The position numbers were made by a program, and so were the translations under genes. DNA of 64,000 bases from UBA695 sp042691655 (GTDB lineage: Bacteria > Verrucomicrobiota > Verrucomicrobiia > Chthoniobacterales > Chthoniobacteraceae), in NCBI GenBank assembly GCA_042691655.1, contig CP170506.1:3844001-3908000 (forward strand). Reading direction: 5' to 3'. Positions 45,165 to 54,910 of this stretch are shown piece by piece. The notes beneath the pieces were generated by a model, which was not told the origin of the DNA, did not search any database, and worked only from the letters and a program-made list of their open reading frames with translations. How positions within the stretch are numbered: position 1 is the first letter of the stretch; every line of letters starts with the position of its first letter.

Positions 45165-45757
45165 ACAAAGACGACGCAGCCCAGGAAATGAGGCGCATGG
45201 ACCTCATTGTCAACGCAGCCCATGCGAAGCACCACAACGGCCGCGTGATGCTCGACCGCGACAACGGCTGGAACACGCCGCTGGAAGAGCTGATCGAGCG
45301 CGAGGACCAGGCGCGGGCCGACGCGGAAGCGCGCACGCTCGTCGTTTTTAAGATGGTCGAGCAACGCCTGGAACTGACCGCCGAGGCCCGCGAACTGATC
45401 CGCACGGAGGTGTGGGACCAATTTTGCCAGTATGAAAATTGCCTGATGGAGTGGATCTTCAGCGCCGGGCCGCACCCGCTGGAAGTGCTCCGCAGGCTCT
45501 TTGCCTACGCGAAGATGAAGCGCCCGGGCCTCCTCTGGAACATGGGCTTTCGCGCGATTGGCCCGCTGCTCAAGGAGACGCACGCGGCGGCGCAGGCGCG
45601 CTGCCGTGCGCTCTTTGGCTCGCTCTCCGCGTGCTGGAGCAAGCCCTCGCAATCCGTGGAGCGCATGAGGGCCGCGCAGCGAGGAAATTTAAACCGCCTG
45701 GGAGGGAAAAAAGTGACCGGGCTACGCAGTAACATCGACCAAAGGAACAAAAAATGA
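45161..45757 (+). CDS. Phage protein of unknown function
   Basis: This 198-residue protein starts at the ATG at 45161, which overlaps the previous stop; an open frame extends to 45047 but without support. It is helical, with a charged N-terminal half and a tryptophan- and arginine-rich C-terminal half. It overlaps the ParB-like gene by four bases. No family is recognised. Confidence 0.7.
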   Translation: MNKDDAAQEMRRMDLIVNAAHAKHHNGRVMLDRDNGWNTPLEELIEREDQARADAEARTLVVFKMVEQRLELTAEARELIRTEVWDQFCQYENCLMEWIFSAGPHPLEVLRRLFAYAKMKRPGLLWNMGFRAIGPLLKETHAAAQARCRALFGSLSACWSKPSQSVERMRAAQRGNLNRLGGKKVTGLRSNIDQRNKK

Positions 45758-48141
45758 ACTGGATACCCTACGAAAATTTGACTGAGGAACAGAAACAGGC
45801 CGTGCAAAAAAAATGGGAGCGGATGGCTTCCGAAAGCGGGAACTTCGATTTCACGTTTTTCGACTCGGGCGCACCGAATGAGTTCCGCATGAGGTCTGCG
45901 ACGGACGGGAAGCCGGTGAGTGAGCGCCCCCCAACGGTCTCGATGGAGGCGATCCTGCGCGTGCCCCGGGCCGTGCTGCTGCCCAGCCCGCTTAACCCGC
46001 GCAAGACGTTTTCCCCGGAATACCTGGGCGAGCTGGCCGCGTCGATCCGCGCGAACGGCATCTTGAATGCCATCCTGGTAAGGCCCTGGAAGGGCGAGGG
46101 CAAGCTGGCGGGAATCGCCTATGAAATCGTCGCCGGCGAGTGCCGCTGGCGCGCCTCGGAGCTAGCCGGGCTTGATCAGGTGCCGGTGGTGGTGCGCGAC
46201 ATCTCGGACGTGAAGATGCTGGAGCTGATGCTCACCGAGAACATGAAGCGCCAGGATCTGACGCCGCTGGAGGAAATGGCGGCGTTTGCCCGGATGCTGG
46301 AACAACGGGACGAAGCGGGCGCGCCGATCTACAACCAGACGCGCCTGGCCGAAAAGATCGGCGTGGCCGAGAACTACGTGCGCCAGCGCCTCATGCTCTC
46401 GCGGTTGACGGCCGTGGGGCGCAAGGCGCTCACGGAAGGGAAGCTCTCCTTTTCCACCGCCCGGGTGATTTGCCAATGCCCGGCGAGCGTGGTGGCCAAG
46501 GTGGAAGACGAAGTGCTCCACCCGAAAAAGTACGACCAGTGGTGCGATAGCGATGAGCCGCTCACGGCGGAAGAAGCAACGGAGGTGATCCAGGAGCGTT
46601 ACATTCGGGATTTGAGCAAACCGCCTTTTGAGTTGAGTAGCCCCAGCCTTATCCCGGTGCATACCAACGCCGCTGGTGAGCGCCTTGATGGAGGCCCTTG
46701 CACGGATTGCCCCTGGAATAGCGCGAACCAGGCGGACGGCCAGGAGCAGGCCCGCACGGGCAAACGGGGCCGCCCCTCGGGCAGTTCCAAGTATTGCCTC
46801 AACGTACCCTGCTTTTCCCGGAAAGTTGAAATCAACGTGGCTTCGCGGCTCGAAAAGGCAAAGGCCAATGGCGCGAAGATCCTCTCGGACAAGGAAGCCG
46901 AAAAGGTGGTCTACGAGTCAGGGCAACTCAGATACGGCACGCCCTACGTGAAACTGAGCGAGAAGCCGGGCTTTGAGGACTTGGCCAACGGGGTCAAAGA
47001 AAAGAAAGTGCCCACGTGGAAAAAGCTAGTGAGCGGTGAGAGTGCGCCACCGCTGGTGATCGCCGTTGACGGCCATGGGCACATCCATGAGCTGGTGGAA
47101 CGCAAGCTGGCCCTGGAGGCAGCCCGGCTCAACGGGAACGAAAAGCTCCTTTCGCTGGGCTCGGGCCGCGGGCGTTCCCTCCAGGAAGAGGACGTCAAGG
47201 CGCAGAAAAAGGCCGAACGGGAGAAACAGCGGGAGCGTGAACGCTACTCCAACGCGGTGATGGCCGCCTTGGTGGGGGCCGTGGAGGAAGAAGGCGCGGG
47301 CGGGGCCGCGTTTTGGGAGGCGATGCGCGCCATCGCCCGCCGTCACGCGGGAAGCGTGGGCTGCATTTACTTTTGCAAGCGCCGCGGTATTGACCGTGGC
47401 AAGGATGTTTACGACGTGGTATTTGAGGCTTTGAAAAAAAAGGAAAATTCCGCCCTGGCCGGTATGATCGTCGAGCTGCTTTTCGCCCAGGACTGGGCGT
47501 GGGCTCAAAGCCCGAACGCCGGGGGCAACGAAGTCCCCGACAATGCCCTGCCTCTTTTGAAGCATTACGAGATCGACCTGGCCGCAATCAAAAAGCAGGT
47601 GAAAGAGGAGGCAAAAGCGGAGGCCGAGGCAAAGAAAATGCCGAAGGGGAAGGCGAAGAAAGCAAAAAAGGATGAACAGCCCGTTGCAGCCGCGGCCGAG
47701 CCCTCGGAAAGTATTGAGCGTGTTAAAGATTTGCCTGATGAGGACTGGGAGCGCGTTGTAAAAGCAATTCGCGATGCAGGAGTTTCGGGGATCAAGGTGA
47801 AGGAAATCAGCACCAACCTGCACCTGCCCCATCCGCGCGTGTATACCATGATCGTAACAAAGGGGATAGGGCCGGAGTCGAGAATCGAGAAATGCGGCCC
47901 GTCCACGTTCCGCATCAAGCAGCCCGCGATCACGCCGGAAGAGATTGAGAGCCTTATGACTTGGTGCGCCGAAAAGAAGGTGCAGATCGATAGGCTCCCC
48001 AAGGCACCCGGAGTACAGCCAAGCCTCTTGGCAAGCCTTCAGGAAGAGCTGGGGCTTGACTACGATAGCGCGTTGGCCGTGTGCGACCGCTTTGTGGACT
48101 GGCGGGATGAAAAGAGCAAAAACGAGAAGGGAGAGCTGTGA
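45754..48141 (+). CDS. ParB-domain protein of the phage replication module
   Basis: This 795-residue protein has a ParB/Spo0J-type N-terminal domain (about residues 70-150: LLPSPLNPRKTFSPEYLGEL, AASIRANGILNAILVRP, EIVAGECRWRASELAGL). A HTH domain follows (NENMKRQDLTPLEE-type motif, LAEKIGVAENYVRQRLML). A cysteine cluster, GPCTDCPWN and YCLNVPCF (near 310-355), may bind zinc. The C-terminal half is charged and contains a winged-helix-like end (residues 660-720, GVSGIKVKEISTNLHLPHPR). It is far longer than a normal ParB and no ParA is nearby, so it may act in replication or gene control rather than segregation. Confidence 0.85.
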   Translation: MNWIPYENLTEEQKQAVQKKWERMASESGNFDFTFFDSGAPNEFRMRSATDGKPVSERPPTVSMEAILRVPRAVLLPSPLNPRKTFSPEYLGELAASIRANGILNAILVRPWKGEGKLAGIAYEIVAGECRWRASELAGLDQVPVVVRDISDVKMLELMLTENMKRQDLTPLEEMAAFARMLEQRDEAGAPIYNQTRLAEKIGVAENYVRQRLMLSRLTAVGRKALTEGKLSFSTARVICQCPASVVAKVEDEVLHPKKYDQWCDSDEPLTAEEATEVIQERYIRDLSKPPFELSSPSLIPVHTNAAGERLDGGPCTDCPWNSANQADGQEQARTGKRGRPSGSSKYCLNVPCFSRKVEINVASRLEKAKANGAKILSDKEAEKVVYESGQLRYGTPYVKLSEKPGFEDLANGVKEKKVPTWKKLVSGESAPPLVIAVDGHGHIHELVERKLALEAARLNGNEKLLSLGSGRGRSLQEEDVKAQKKAEREKQRERERYSNAVMAALVGAVEEEGAGGAAFWEAMRAIARRHAGSVGCIYFCKRRGIDRGKDVYDVVFEALKKKENSALAGMIVELLFAQDWAWAQSPNAGGNEVPDNALPLLKHYEIDLAAIKKQVKEEAKAEAEAKKMPKGKAKKAKKDEQPVAAAAEPSESIERVKDLPDEDWERVVKAIRDAGVSGIKVKEISTNLHLPHPRVYTMIVTKGIGPESRIEKCGPSTFRIKQPAITPEEIESLMTWCAEKKVQIDRLPKAPGVQPSLLASLQEELGLDYDSALAVCDRFVDWRDEKSKNEKGEL

Positions 48142-48479
48142 TGTCCGGGAGCTTTTGCCGATTTAAGGTAATGGATGTGGCCTGGGCCGACCGCTTTGAT
48201 AACCCCCGCGTGCTTGTTCTGGAGGTCACCCCTGATTCGGATATTTGCCGTTATTGCTACATTTCCGAGGCTTGCGGGGGAGCCGGTTACGCTCCAGAAA
48301 CGGCGGTGATGACAAAGGAGGAATGGCTCGAATTTGTTGACCGCTTTGCTGATGAAGAATCACCTCGGAGAATTCGCGAAGTAAAGAGTAAGGCGGCTGA
48401 GGTATTTGTTGAGCCGGAAGAATGGAGTAAAATGAGAATCCGTTTTGCACTTACTGGAAACCCTTGGATTAATGGTTAG
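48141..48479 (+). CDS. Small phage protein with a CxxC-type motif
   Basis: This 112-residue protein starts at ATG 48141 (GGGAGAG upstream), directly overlapping the ParB-like stop. It contains CRYCYISEAC, which could bind metal. It is not recognised. Confidence 0.6.
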   Translation: MSGSFCRFKVMDVAWADRFDNPRVLVLEVTPDSDICRYCYISEACGGAGYAPETAVMTKEEWLEFVDRFADEESPRRIREVKSKAAEVFVEPEEWSKMRIRFALTGNPWING

Positions 48480-48489
48480 GAGAAAATCT

Positions 48490-48873
48490 ATGCCCGCGCT
48501 TAATTTTCTAAAGAGGTTCGCTGACGATGTGGAAAGCGGCCACAAGCTTCACACAATCCGCGCCAAGAGGAAGCATCCTATCAAGGTTGGCGATAGGCTC
48601 TTCCTCAATACGGGGATGCGCACAAAGAAGTGGTTTCGGCGATTAAGGGAAGCCCAGTGCACGAAGATTGAAGAGATCATTATCACTGATTACTTCGTGT
48701 ACGTGAACGAAAAATGCCTTTCGCTTGAAGAGATGAATGCGTTGGCCCGTGCAGATGGATTCAGAGACGACATGAGGGATGACGCCTGGGCTGTCATGGT
48801 CCAGTTCTTCTCGGATGTTCACGGCCTTCCTTTTCGTGGCGACCTGATCCATTGGAGTCCGCCGCAGCCCTGA
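48490..48873 (+). CDS. ASCH-domain (PUA-like) protein
   Basis: This protein has 127 residues from the ATG at 48490 (AGGAG upstream). The stretch FLKRFADDVESGHKLHTIRA, then KHPIKVGDRLFLNTGMRTK, is typical of ASCH domains, which bind RNA or nucleic acid and are common in phage early regions. The precise role is unknown. Confidence 0.75.
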   Translation: MPALNFLKRFADDVESGHKLHTIRAKRKHPIKVGDRLFLNTGMRTKKWFRRLREAQCTKIEEIIITDYFVYVNEKCLSLEEMNALARADGFRDDMRDDAWAVMVQFFSDVHGLPFRGDLIHWSPPQP

Positions 48874-48972
48874 TCAAATTCCGTGCCTGCTTGGCTTGGC
48901 TGGCAAAAAATATAGTCAGAAATTTGTCTCGATGCCCTTTATCGAGATGAGCGAATCATATCCATACTTTCC

Positions 48973-50367
48973 ATGTTTCTTGTCACCGGCGATACTTACG
49001 ACATCCGCGAACAGCTCAAAGAGATGGGCTGCAAATGGGATGCGGACGCGGGCGCGTGGGCGGCTTCAGACGAAGCAACCCGTGCGCTGGGCCAGGCTCT
49101 CGCCGATGACGAGCCATATCGGAAATGGCGGGAATTCCTGGGTTCTCTGGCATGGGCGCAAGGCTCATTTACGGACACCGCTTTCCAGGCGGGGCTTAAC
49201 GCCTGCTCGCGGGGTATTCCCGTGCGCGAGGCCGTTGAGGAAGTTCGCAGCCGAATCCATGCGGCAGGGAAGACGCCTGAGGCGGGCTGGGTGGAGCGCA
49301 ACGTGGGCCGGGCTTATGATTACGCGGAACCGCCCAAGGACCGCCGTGGCGGCCGCGTGGCGCGCCCGGGCGGCGGAGTTGCGGAGGGTGAAGCGCCCAA
49401 GGAAAAACCGAAGCCCCAATTTGACCCCCAAAAATTGCATGCTTTTGCCGCAAGGCCCGGTGTGGTGATCGACACGGCCTGGCTTGCGGATCGCTCGCCG
49501 GTGGACCCCGCCATGGTGGGACCAGTGGAATTTCTTCGAGCGCTCTACAAGCCTGAAGAGAGCGTAGTAATACTAGATGTTTTCAAAAGCCAGGGGCAAT
49601 GGCTTTATTCGGCCCAGCGCGGGATCGAGCCGAGCTGCGTTGACTTTGCCGCGTGGAAGGAAAAGGACCCGTTCCATACCGCGCCGCCGCTTCTTATGCC
49701 CGGACGACCTTTTGACGCGGCTGGTCCCCAGGGGATCTGGTATTTGTGCAACCCGGTGGATGGAAAATTCCGCGTGATGGATGGGGTGGACATGCGACAG
49801 CTTCCAAAGTGGAGCCGCCGCTGGGAGCCGTGCGTTACCGATTGGCGCTATTTTGTTTTCGAGAGCGACGAGGCGGATGCGCGGGACTGGATTGGCGCGA
49901 TTGCGCAGCTCCCCATGAGGATCGCCGCGATCTACACCTCCGGAGGCAAGTCGATCCACGTGCTGGTACGAGTGGATGCCCGCTCGAAGGTAGAGTTTGA
50001 CCAATGGCGCGAATCCGCTAAGCGGACGATGATCCCCTTGGGCGCGGACAAGCAGTGCATGTCTGCCGTGCGGCTGACGCGCCTCCCCGGGTGCCTGCGC
50101 TTACAGGACAAGCACGGGCGCGCCTATCCTCGGCCTCACTTGCAAAAGCTGCTCTACCTGGCTCCAGACGCGGAGAAGGGCGCATTGATTGAACGGCGAC
50201 CGCTGCGCGATTCCTTCGGACCGTGGCAGCGCTGGGCGGAAGGCATGCTTGCGTCTGACCGGGATGAAGTGGACGATGAGGATTTTGCGCGCTTGGTGCG
50301 CGGGCTGAACGGGTTCCATGGACCGCGCTCCAAACATTTGCTGGAGGAGCTTGAACGATGGATGTAA
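48973..50367 (+). CDS. Archaeo-eukaryotic-type primase-like protein
   Basis: This 464-residue protein contains RYFVFESDEAD near residue 295 and YTSGGKSIHVLVRV at about 323-336, the pattern of the AEP (PrimPol-like) active site. An N-terminal region (residues 1-40) resembles a small phage-type binding module (MGCKWDADAGAWAASDEA). The next gene, an SF3-type ATPase, overlaps the end by 10 bases. Together they likely make the primase-helicase pair of the phage. The catalytic acids are not fully certain by eye. Confidence 0.7.
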   Translation: MFLVTGDTYDIREQLKEMGCKWDADAGAWAASDEATRALGQALADDEPYRKWREFLGSLAWAQGSFTDTAFQAGLNACSRGIPVREAVEEVRSRIHAAGKTPEAGWVERNVGRAYDYAEPPKDRRGGRVARPGGGVAEGEAPKEKPKPQFDPQKLHAFAARPGVVIDTAWLADRSPVDPAMVGPVEFLRALYKPEESVVILDVFKSQGQWLYSAQRGIEPSCVDFAAWKEKDPFHTAPPLLMPGRPFDAAGPQGIWYLCNPVDGKFRVMDGVDMRQLPKWSRRWEPCVTDWRYFVFESDEADARDWIGAIAQLPMRIAAIYTSGGKSIHVLVRVDARSKVEFDQWRESAKRTMIPLGADKQCMSAVRLTRLPGCLRLQDKHGRAYPRPHLQKLLYLAPDAEKGALIERRPLRDSFGPWQRWAEGMLASDRDEVDDEDFARLVRGLNGFHGPRSKHLLEELERWM

Positions 50368-52064
50368 GCGACCCGTTTCGCGACGTGGAAGCGCTCCTGG
50401 CAGAGGCTGGCGTGATCGCAGCCGACCCGGAGCAGCGCGTAAAGATCAAGCTCCTCGGGCAGGAAATGAGCAAGATCGCGGAAGCTGTGGGCCTGGTGGT
50501 CGGCAAAGCACCCCATAAGCTGTTTTTGCGCGGGGATGTGGTGATGAAGATTGAGTATGATCCCAACCAGGATGATCTGGACTTTTACCCGATGAAGGAA
50601 TCGGAGTTCGTGACCTGGGTGGAGCGTTTTGTGTCCTTTGGCAAAGAGGTTTCCTCGGAAGACGCCGAGGGGAATGAGAAAAAGCGGTGGGTGGCGCTTT
50701 CGATCCAGCAAAAGACGGCGAAGCTGATACTGGATTCGCCCCAATTCCGGGCGTCCTTGCCGCGCGTAGGCCGTAAAAACAGGGTTCAGCTGCCGCGACT
50801 GTGCCGGGATGGTCGTATTGAGTTGCTCCCCCGAGGTTTCGATGCGGAAAGTGGAGTTTTTACGTTCCCCTCCGAGGTGGCTATCGATGAGACCTGGACG
50901 GCAAAAAAGGCGTGCGACTATTTTTTGGATTTGCTCAGTGAGTTTCCGTTGCCGGTGATTTCCGTGGACATGCCGGATGGGTCTAAAAAGATCATGTTTG
51001 ACCCGCGCGGGGTGGGCGCGTGCATCGCGGGCATGGTGTCCACGTTTGTCGAGGGCTTGCTGCCTAGCCATACCTTGCGATGCGGCTTTATCTATACCGC
51101 CAATGCGCCGCGCTCGGGCAAGTCGCTGCTCGGTAAGATGGCCATCGCGCCGATCACGGGCCAGGCGGCCGGGTTCACCCTTTCGCGGGATGATGACAGC
51201 ATGCGCAAGCAGATTGATTCCGCACTGCTGTGCGGGCAGAGCTGCTTGTTCTTTGATAACGTCAAAGGATACCTAGAGAGCCACGTGCTGGAGGCATTGA
51301 TGACGCTGCCTTACTGGCAGGGGCGTGTACTGGGGACGCAGCGGATGTTCACCGTCAAAAACGAGACCTCGATTTTTATCTCGGGCAACAATGCGACGGT
51401 GTCGGCCGACATCAACGGACGGTTCATTTACGTTGAGTTGTTCATGGACACGGCTGACCCTAGCGCCCGGGAGCACCGGCGTGAACTGGATGATCGGTGG
51501 CTGGTTGACCCGAAAAACCGGAGCGACATCTTGAGCGCGCTATGGGCCTTGGTGAGGCATTGGGACGCGGCTGGCCGCCCCGGAGCGCCGACGCACCTGG
51601 CCGGGTTTAAGGCGTGGTGCGATGTGGTTGGCGGGATTGTATGCAGCGTGAGCGAGTTGTCGGGCGGTGCCATTGGTAACCCGCTCGCTCCGGTCGAGCT
51701 TGCGGCCGCCGGTGATAAGGAGTCGAAGCACCTGCGCAAGCTGGTGGAGGCGATGCTGGATGGCAGTATCGAGGAGAATCTTGAATTCACGCCCGCCGAG
51801 GTTACGGAGATCGCGATGACCAATGGGCTCTTCGATTGGTTTTTGCCAGAGCTTCCGGAAGGCAAAAAAGTTGATGACGTGCTCAAGCAACCGGAGCGCG
51901 TTAAGCTTGGAAAGCTGCTCGTAGCCAAGAGCGGCGAAGAACCCAGGGGCGTTCGCTACCTGGTGAAGCATTGGGATAAGACGGGGAAGGAAGAACAGCA
52001 ACTCTGGCGGTTTTCCTTCCGAGGTAGTGGGCGCTCTCGCCGTTACCTATTGACCCACGAATAG
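50358..52064 (+). CDS. D5-like SF3 helicase of the phage
   Basis: This 568-residue ATPase has a Walker A motif in TANAPRSGKSLLGKM (K255), a Walker B-like SCLFFDNVKG near residue 300, and sensor-like SIFISGNNATVSADINGRF near 340. These fit the helicase part of D5-type primase-helicase proteins. It overlaps the primase-like gene by 10 bases and is followed by the 450-base intergenic region. The likely role is unwinding at the phage origin. Confidence 0.82.
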   Translation: MDVSDPFRDVEALLAEAGVIAADPEQRVKIKLLGQEMSKIAEAVGLVVGKAPHKLFLRGDVVMKIEYDPNQDDLDFYPMKESEFVTWVERFVSFGKEVSSEDAEGNEKKRWVALSIQQKTAKLILDSPQFRASLPRVGRKNRVQLPRLCRDGRIELLPRGFDAESGVFTFPSEVAIDETWTAKKACDYFLDLLSEFPLPVISVDMPDGSKKIMFDPRGVGACIAGMVSTFVEGLLPSHTLRCGFIYTANAPRSGKSLLGKMAIAPITGQAAGFTLSRDDDSMRKQIDSALLCGQSCLFFDNVKGYLESHVLEALMTLPYWQGRVLGTQRMFTVKNETSIFISGNNATVSADINGRFIYVELFMDTADPSAREHRRELDDRWLVDPKNRSDILSALWALVRHWDAAGRPGAPTHLAGFKAWCDVVGGIVCSVSELSGGAIGNPLAPVELAAAGDKESKHLRKLVEAMLDGSIEENLEFTPAEVTEIAMTNGLFDWFLPELPEGKKVDDVLKQPERVKLGKLLVAKSGEEPRGVRYLVKHWDKTGKEEQQLWRFSFRGSGRSRRYLLTHE

Positions 52065-52517
52065 CTGACAATGTCGGTAGCGGGATGTCCATATCCCGCG
52101 AGCGAAGCGAGCCTTGATCAGGGCGCTTGCGCCCCTCTCCGCGCGTCCCGCGCCTCCCCGTGCCCCTCCTTTGTTTATAGCTGGCGCAAGACATATGCTC
52201 ATACTGACACTATGGGTTCTGATATTGCAACCGCTTAAGTAGCGCGTTTTCAGCGGCTTATGATAGTTGGTGACAATGTAAGCATATATTGTTTCAAGAT
52301 TTGACATTATATGATAAGAAAAAGACGCTCGAAATCAGAAAGGTGTCACTTTGATGTCAGACATTGCCCTATATGTCACCCGGTGGGCGATCTTGACCCC
52401 CACCGGGGAAGGAATCTTTTAAAAGTGACCTCGGAGGGTTCGGGGTTTGCGTCGCTTGCCCTGTTTTTCACGCCAGAATCGAAAAATTTGCTGACACTTT
52501 GACACCGGCTGTTTTGC
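52065..52517. promoter_or_regulatory. Intergenic region with nine TGACA/TGTCA motifs, candidate origin or switch
   Basis: These 453 bases contain no gene, and the segment 52180-52380 is AT-rich. TGACA or its complement begins at 52066, 52205, 52271, 52302, 52344, 52355, 52374, 52492 and 52500. About one occurrence is expected by chance. A hairpin (CCCGGTGGG at 52379-52387 with CCCACCGGG at 52399-52407) may be a structured element or terminator. Sited between replication and packaging genes, it could be an iteron-type origin or the late control region. Confidence 0.5.
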
Positions 52518-53837
52518 ATGGCCGATATTCCTTTCGATGGCGCTCCCCGTGCGTTCGTCGGTTCCGTCCCCGTCTGGTGTGCGCATGAGCGGTTGGCACC
52601 CGTTGAGTCCCTGGTGCCGAATCCGCGCAACCCGAATCGTCACCCCGCGTCCCAGGTCGAGCTGTTAAGCAAGATCATCGCAGGCCAGGGGTTTCGTAAT
52701 CCTATCGTTGTCTCCCTGCGATCGGGTTTTGTCATCAAAGGGCATTGCCGCCTGGAAGCCGCGAAGCTGTTGGGTATGCCGGAGGTCCCTGTTGACTTCC
52801 AGTATTACAAAAACGAAGCGGCCGAGTGGGCCGACATGGTTGCCGACAACCGGATCGCCGAGATCGCGGAAACAGACCAAGATTCCCTTCAGTCTTTGCT
52901 TCGCGAGCTGGATGGGAAAATTGACCTTGATCTCACCGGCTTCGACAAAGATGCGCTGGGAGGCATCCTTTCCTCCTTTGATGAGACCACGGAAGACGGC
53001 GCTGCGATAAGCGATCCTCCTGAAAATCCCATCACGCATCCTGGCGACCTTTACGAGCTTGGTGCCCACCGCCTTCTTTGCGGCGATGCGACCAATGCCG
53101 ACGACGTTCGTCGTTTGATGCAAGGGCAACGAGCGATCCTGTTTGCCACCGATCCGCCCTACCTGGTCGGTTACGATGGAACCAACCATCCGGGCGACCG
53201 CGCGTCCGCAAATACCGATTGGTCGGAAACCTACGGTGTGACCTGGGACGAAACCGACGATGCAAAAAATTGCGATCTCTACAACCGCTTCATCACCGTC
53301 GCCGTCGCAGAAGCGGTTGAATCCCATGCCGCCTGGTATTGCTGGCACGCCAGCCGCCGTCAACGGATGGTCGAGGCTGCCTGGGAAAAGGCCGGGGCCT
53401 TCGTTCATCAGCAGATCATCTGGATGAAAAGCACCCCCATCCTGACCCGCTCCTGGTACATGTGGGCGCACGAGCCATGCTTCTTCGGCTGGATCAAAGG
53501 CAGCAAGCCGCCCCGCGAAACGCGCGACTACGAGCGCAGCGTTTGGGAGATCCCGGGCATCAGCGCCGCCGAGCGCCCGGACCACCCCACACCCAAGCCG
53601 CTCGAATGCTTCGCTATCCCCATGCGCCAGCACACCAAAACAGGCGACCTTTGCTATGAGCCCTTTTCGGGCAGCGGCAGCCAGCTCATCGCCGCCGAGC
53701 AGCTCGGGCGCGTCGTCTACGGCATGGAGATCTCGCCCGCCTATTGTGACGTGATCGTTCGCCGCTGGCTTGCCCTTGGTGGAGAGCGCCGCGTCATCGG
53801 CAACGGCGAGGACGTCACGGCTCAATTCATCGGATGA
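52518..53837 (+). CDS. ParB-nuclease/DNA methyltransferase fusion
   Basis: This 439-residue protein starts with a ParB-like domain (VESLVPNPRNPNRHPASQVE, then VVSLRSGFVIKGHCRLEAAK). It continues as an amino-DNA methyltransferase with catalytic DPPY at residues 212-215 and the SAM-binding FSGSGSQLIAAEQLGR near 380. The DPPY-before-FxGxG order is that of the beta class (N4-cytosine or N6-adenine). Such fusions occur in many phages and probably protect phage DNA from host restriction. The recognition site is unknown. Confidence 0.88.
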   Translation: MADIPFDGAPRAFVGSVPVWCAHERLAPVESLVPNPRNPNRHPASQVELLSKIIAGQGFRNPIVVSLRSGFVIKGHCRLEAAKLLGMPEVPVDFQYYKNEAAEWADMVADNRIAEIAETDQDSLQSLLRELDGKIDLDLTGFDKDALGGILSSFDETTEDGAAISDPPENPITHPGDLYELGAHRLLCGDATNADDVRRLMQGQRAILFATDPPYLVGYDGTNHPGDRASANTDWSETYGVTWDETDDAKNCDLYNRFITVAVAEAVESHAAWYCWHASRRQRMVEAAWEKAGAFVHQQIIWMKSTPILTRSWYMWAHEPCFFGWIKGSKPPRETRDYERSVWEIPGISAAERPDHPTPKPLECFAIPMRQHTKTGDLCYEPFSGSGSQLIAAEQLGRVVYGMEISPAYCDVIVRRWLALGGERRVIGNGEDVTAQFIG

Positions 53838-54910
53838 ACCTGAACCCGGAAGACGCCAAGAAAATCCTGGACGCCGACCTGCGCAACCTCGTGCGCAAAG
53901 TCAGCGAGGGCGGCGTACTTTCGGCGGCAGAGCGATCCATGCTTCAAAATTGTGCGGTCCCTGGGGGCGAGGCAAAGGGGAAGCGGGCCGCCGCGCTGCT
54001 TACCAAGTATGGCACGGGTGCGCGCCTCACCGCCTCCGAGCTTGCCGAAATTCGCGAGGTTTACCCCGCCTTCACCATGGAAGCCGCCCCCGATTCATCC
54101 GCCCCGGCCGCGCCCGCCCTCACGTTGACAGCCGAGCCCTCCCCCAGCGTTGGAGACGCTGGCCTTTCCCGTGCGCAGCTCAACGCCTGGGGCGAATTGT
54201 ACGGCACCCAGCATCGCCAGCTGCGTCGATGGATCGCCCGCGGTAAAGAGCGCAACGATCCGTGCCCGCTAGATTACCCCGAGCAGATGCCCTCATGGTG
54301 GGAGCGTTGCATGGACAAGCCCAAGCGAGCCCCAGATAAAGTGCTCGCCGCCGCCGCGAACAGCGCCCGTTCGAAAAAGGCCGAAGATGTTCCCGCCGTC
54401 GAACAGGGTTCCTCCACGCCTCCCGATGCGGACACCCCTTCGGCGCCGGCGCAAAATTTCATCGCCATCAACCTCTCGGATTTCGACGGCGTTGAGGCCG
54501 ATGCCGTTCGGGTTTTCACGCGAAGCTTTGCCGCGATCACGGCTCAGATCGACGAGGCCTACCGGCTTCGGGATGACGCGCTCATCTCCAAGCTAACCAC
54601 CCGCCAGGAGCGCACCGGAGAGAGCTTGCGCAAGGCCAAGGTCGCCGCCGAGGCCGAGGCCAAGCGTCGCGGCGAGCTGCTTTCCCGCTCCGAGGTCTAC
54701 CACGAGGTAAGCGCGGCTCTGGCCGCCCTGCAAGTCATGCGCGATCACATGGCCACCCGAATCAAGGCCGAAATGCCAGACCTGACGCCCGAGCAGCTCG
54801 ACCACCTTGGCGCGTCCATCGAAGCCGTGCGCGCGCTTGAAGACGATATCCTGCGCAACGTCAGCGCCTACAAGTCTGTAAAAGATGTTCAGCTCCAACT
54901 GGTTTCCTGA
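53834..54910 (+). CDS. Putative small terminase subunit
   Basis: This 358-residue protein lies directly before the large terminase and overlaps it by 26 bases. The first part holds two short helical DNA-binding-like motifs (RNLVRKVSEGGVLSAAERSM and LSRAQLNAWGELYGTQHRQL, RRWIARGKE). A proline/alanine linker and a coiled-coil C-terminal half follow. It recognises the packaging site in phage of this type. Assignment rests on position and the HTH-like motif. Confidence 0.7.
   Translation: MNLNPEDAKKILDADLRNLVRKVSEGGVLSAAERSMLQNCAVPGGEAKGKRAAALLTKYGTGARLTASELAEIREVYPAFTMEAAPDSSAPAAPALTLTAEPSPSVGDAGLSRAQLNAWGELYGTQHRQLRRWIARGKERNDPCPLDYPEQMPSWWERCMDKPKRAPDKVLAAAANSARSKKAEDVPAVEQGSSTPPDADTPSAPAQNFIAINLSDFDGVEADAVRVFTRSFAAITAQIDEAYRLRDDALISKLTTRQERTGESLRKAKVAAEAEAKRRGELLSRSEVYHEVSAALAALQVMRDHMATRIKAEMPDLTPEQLDHLGASIEAVRALEDDILRNVSAYKSVKDVQLQLVS

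Noticed and set aside
52665..53825. Minus-strand frame of 386 residues opposite the methyltransferase
   Set aside because: Shadow of the methyltransferase gene, which has clear motifs on the plus strand.
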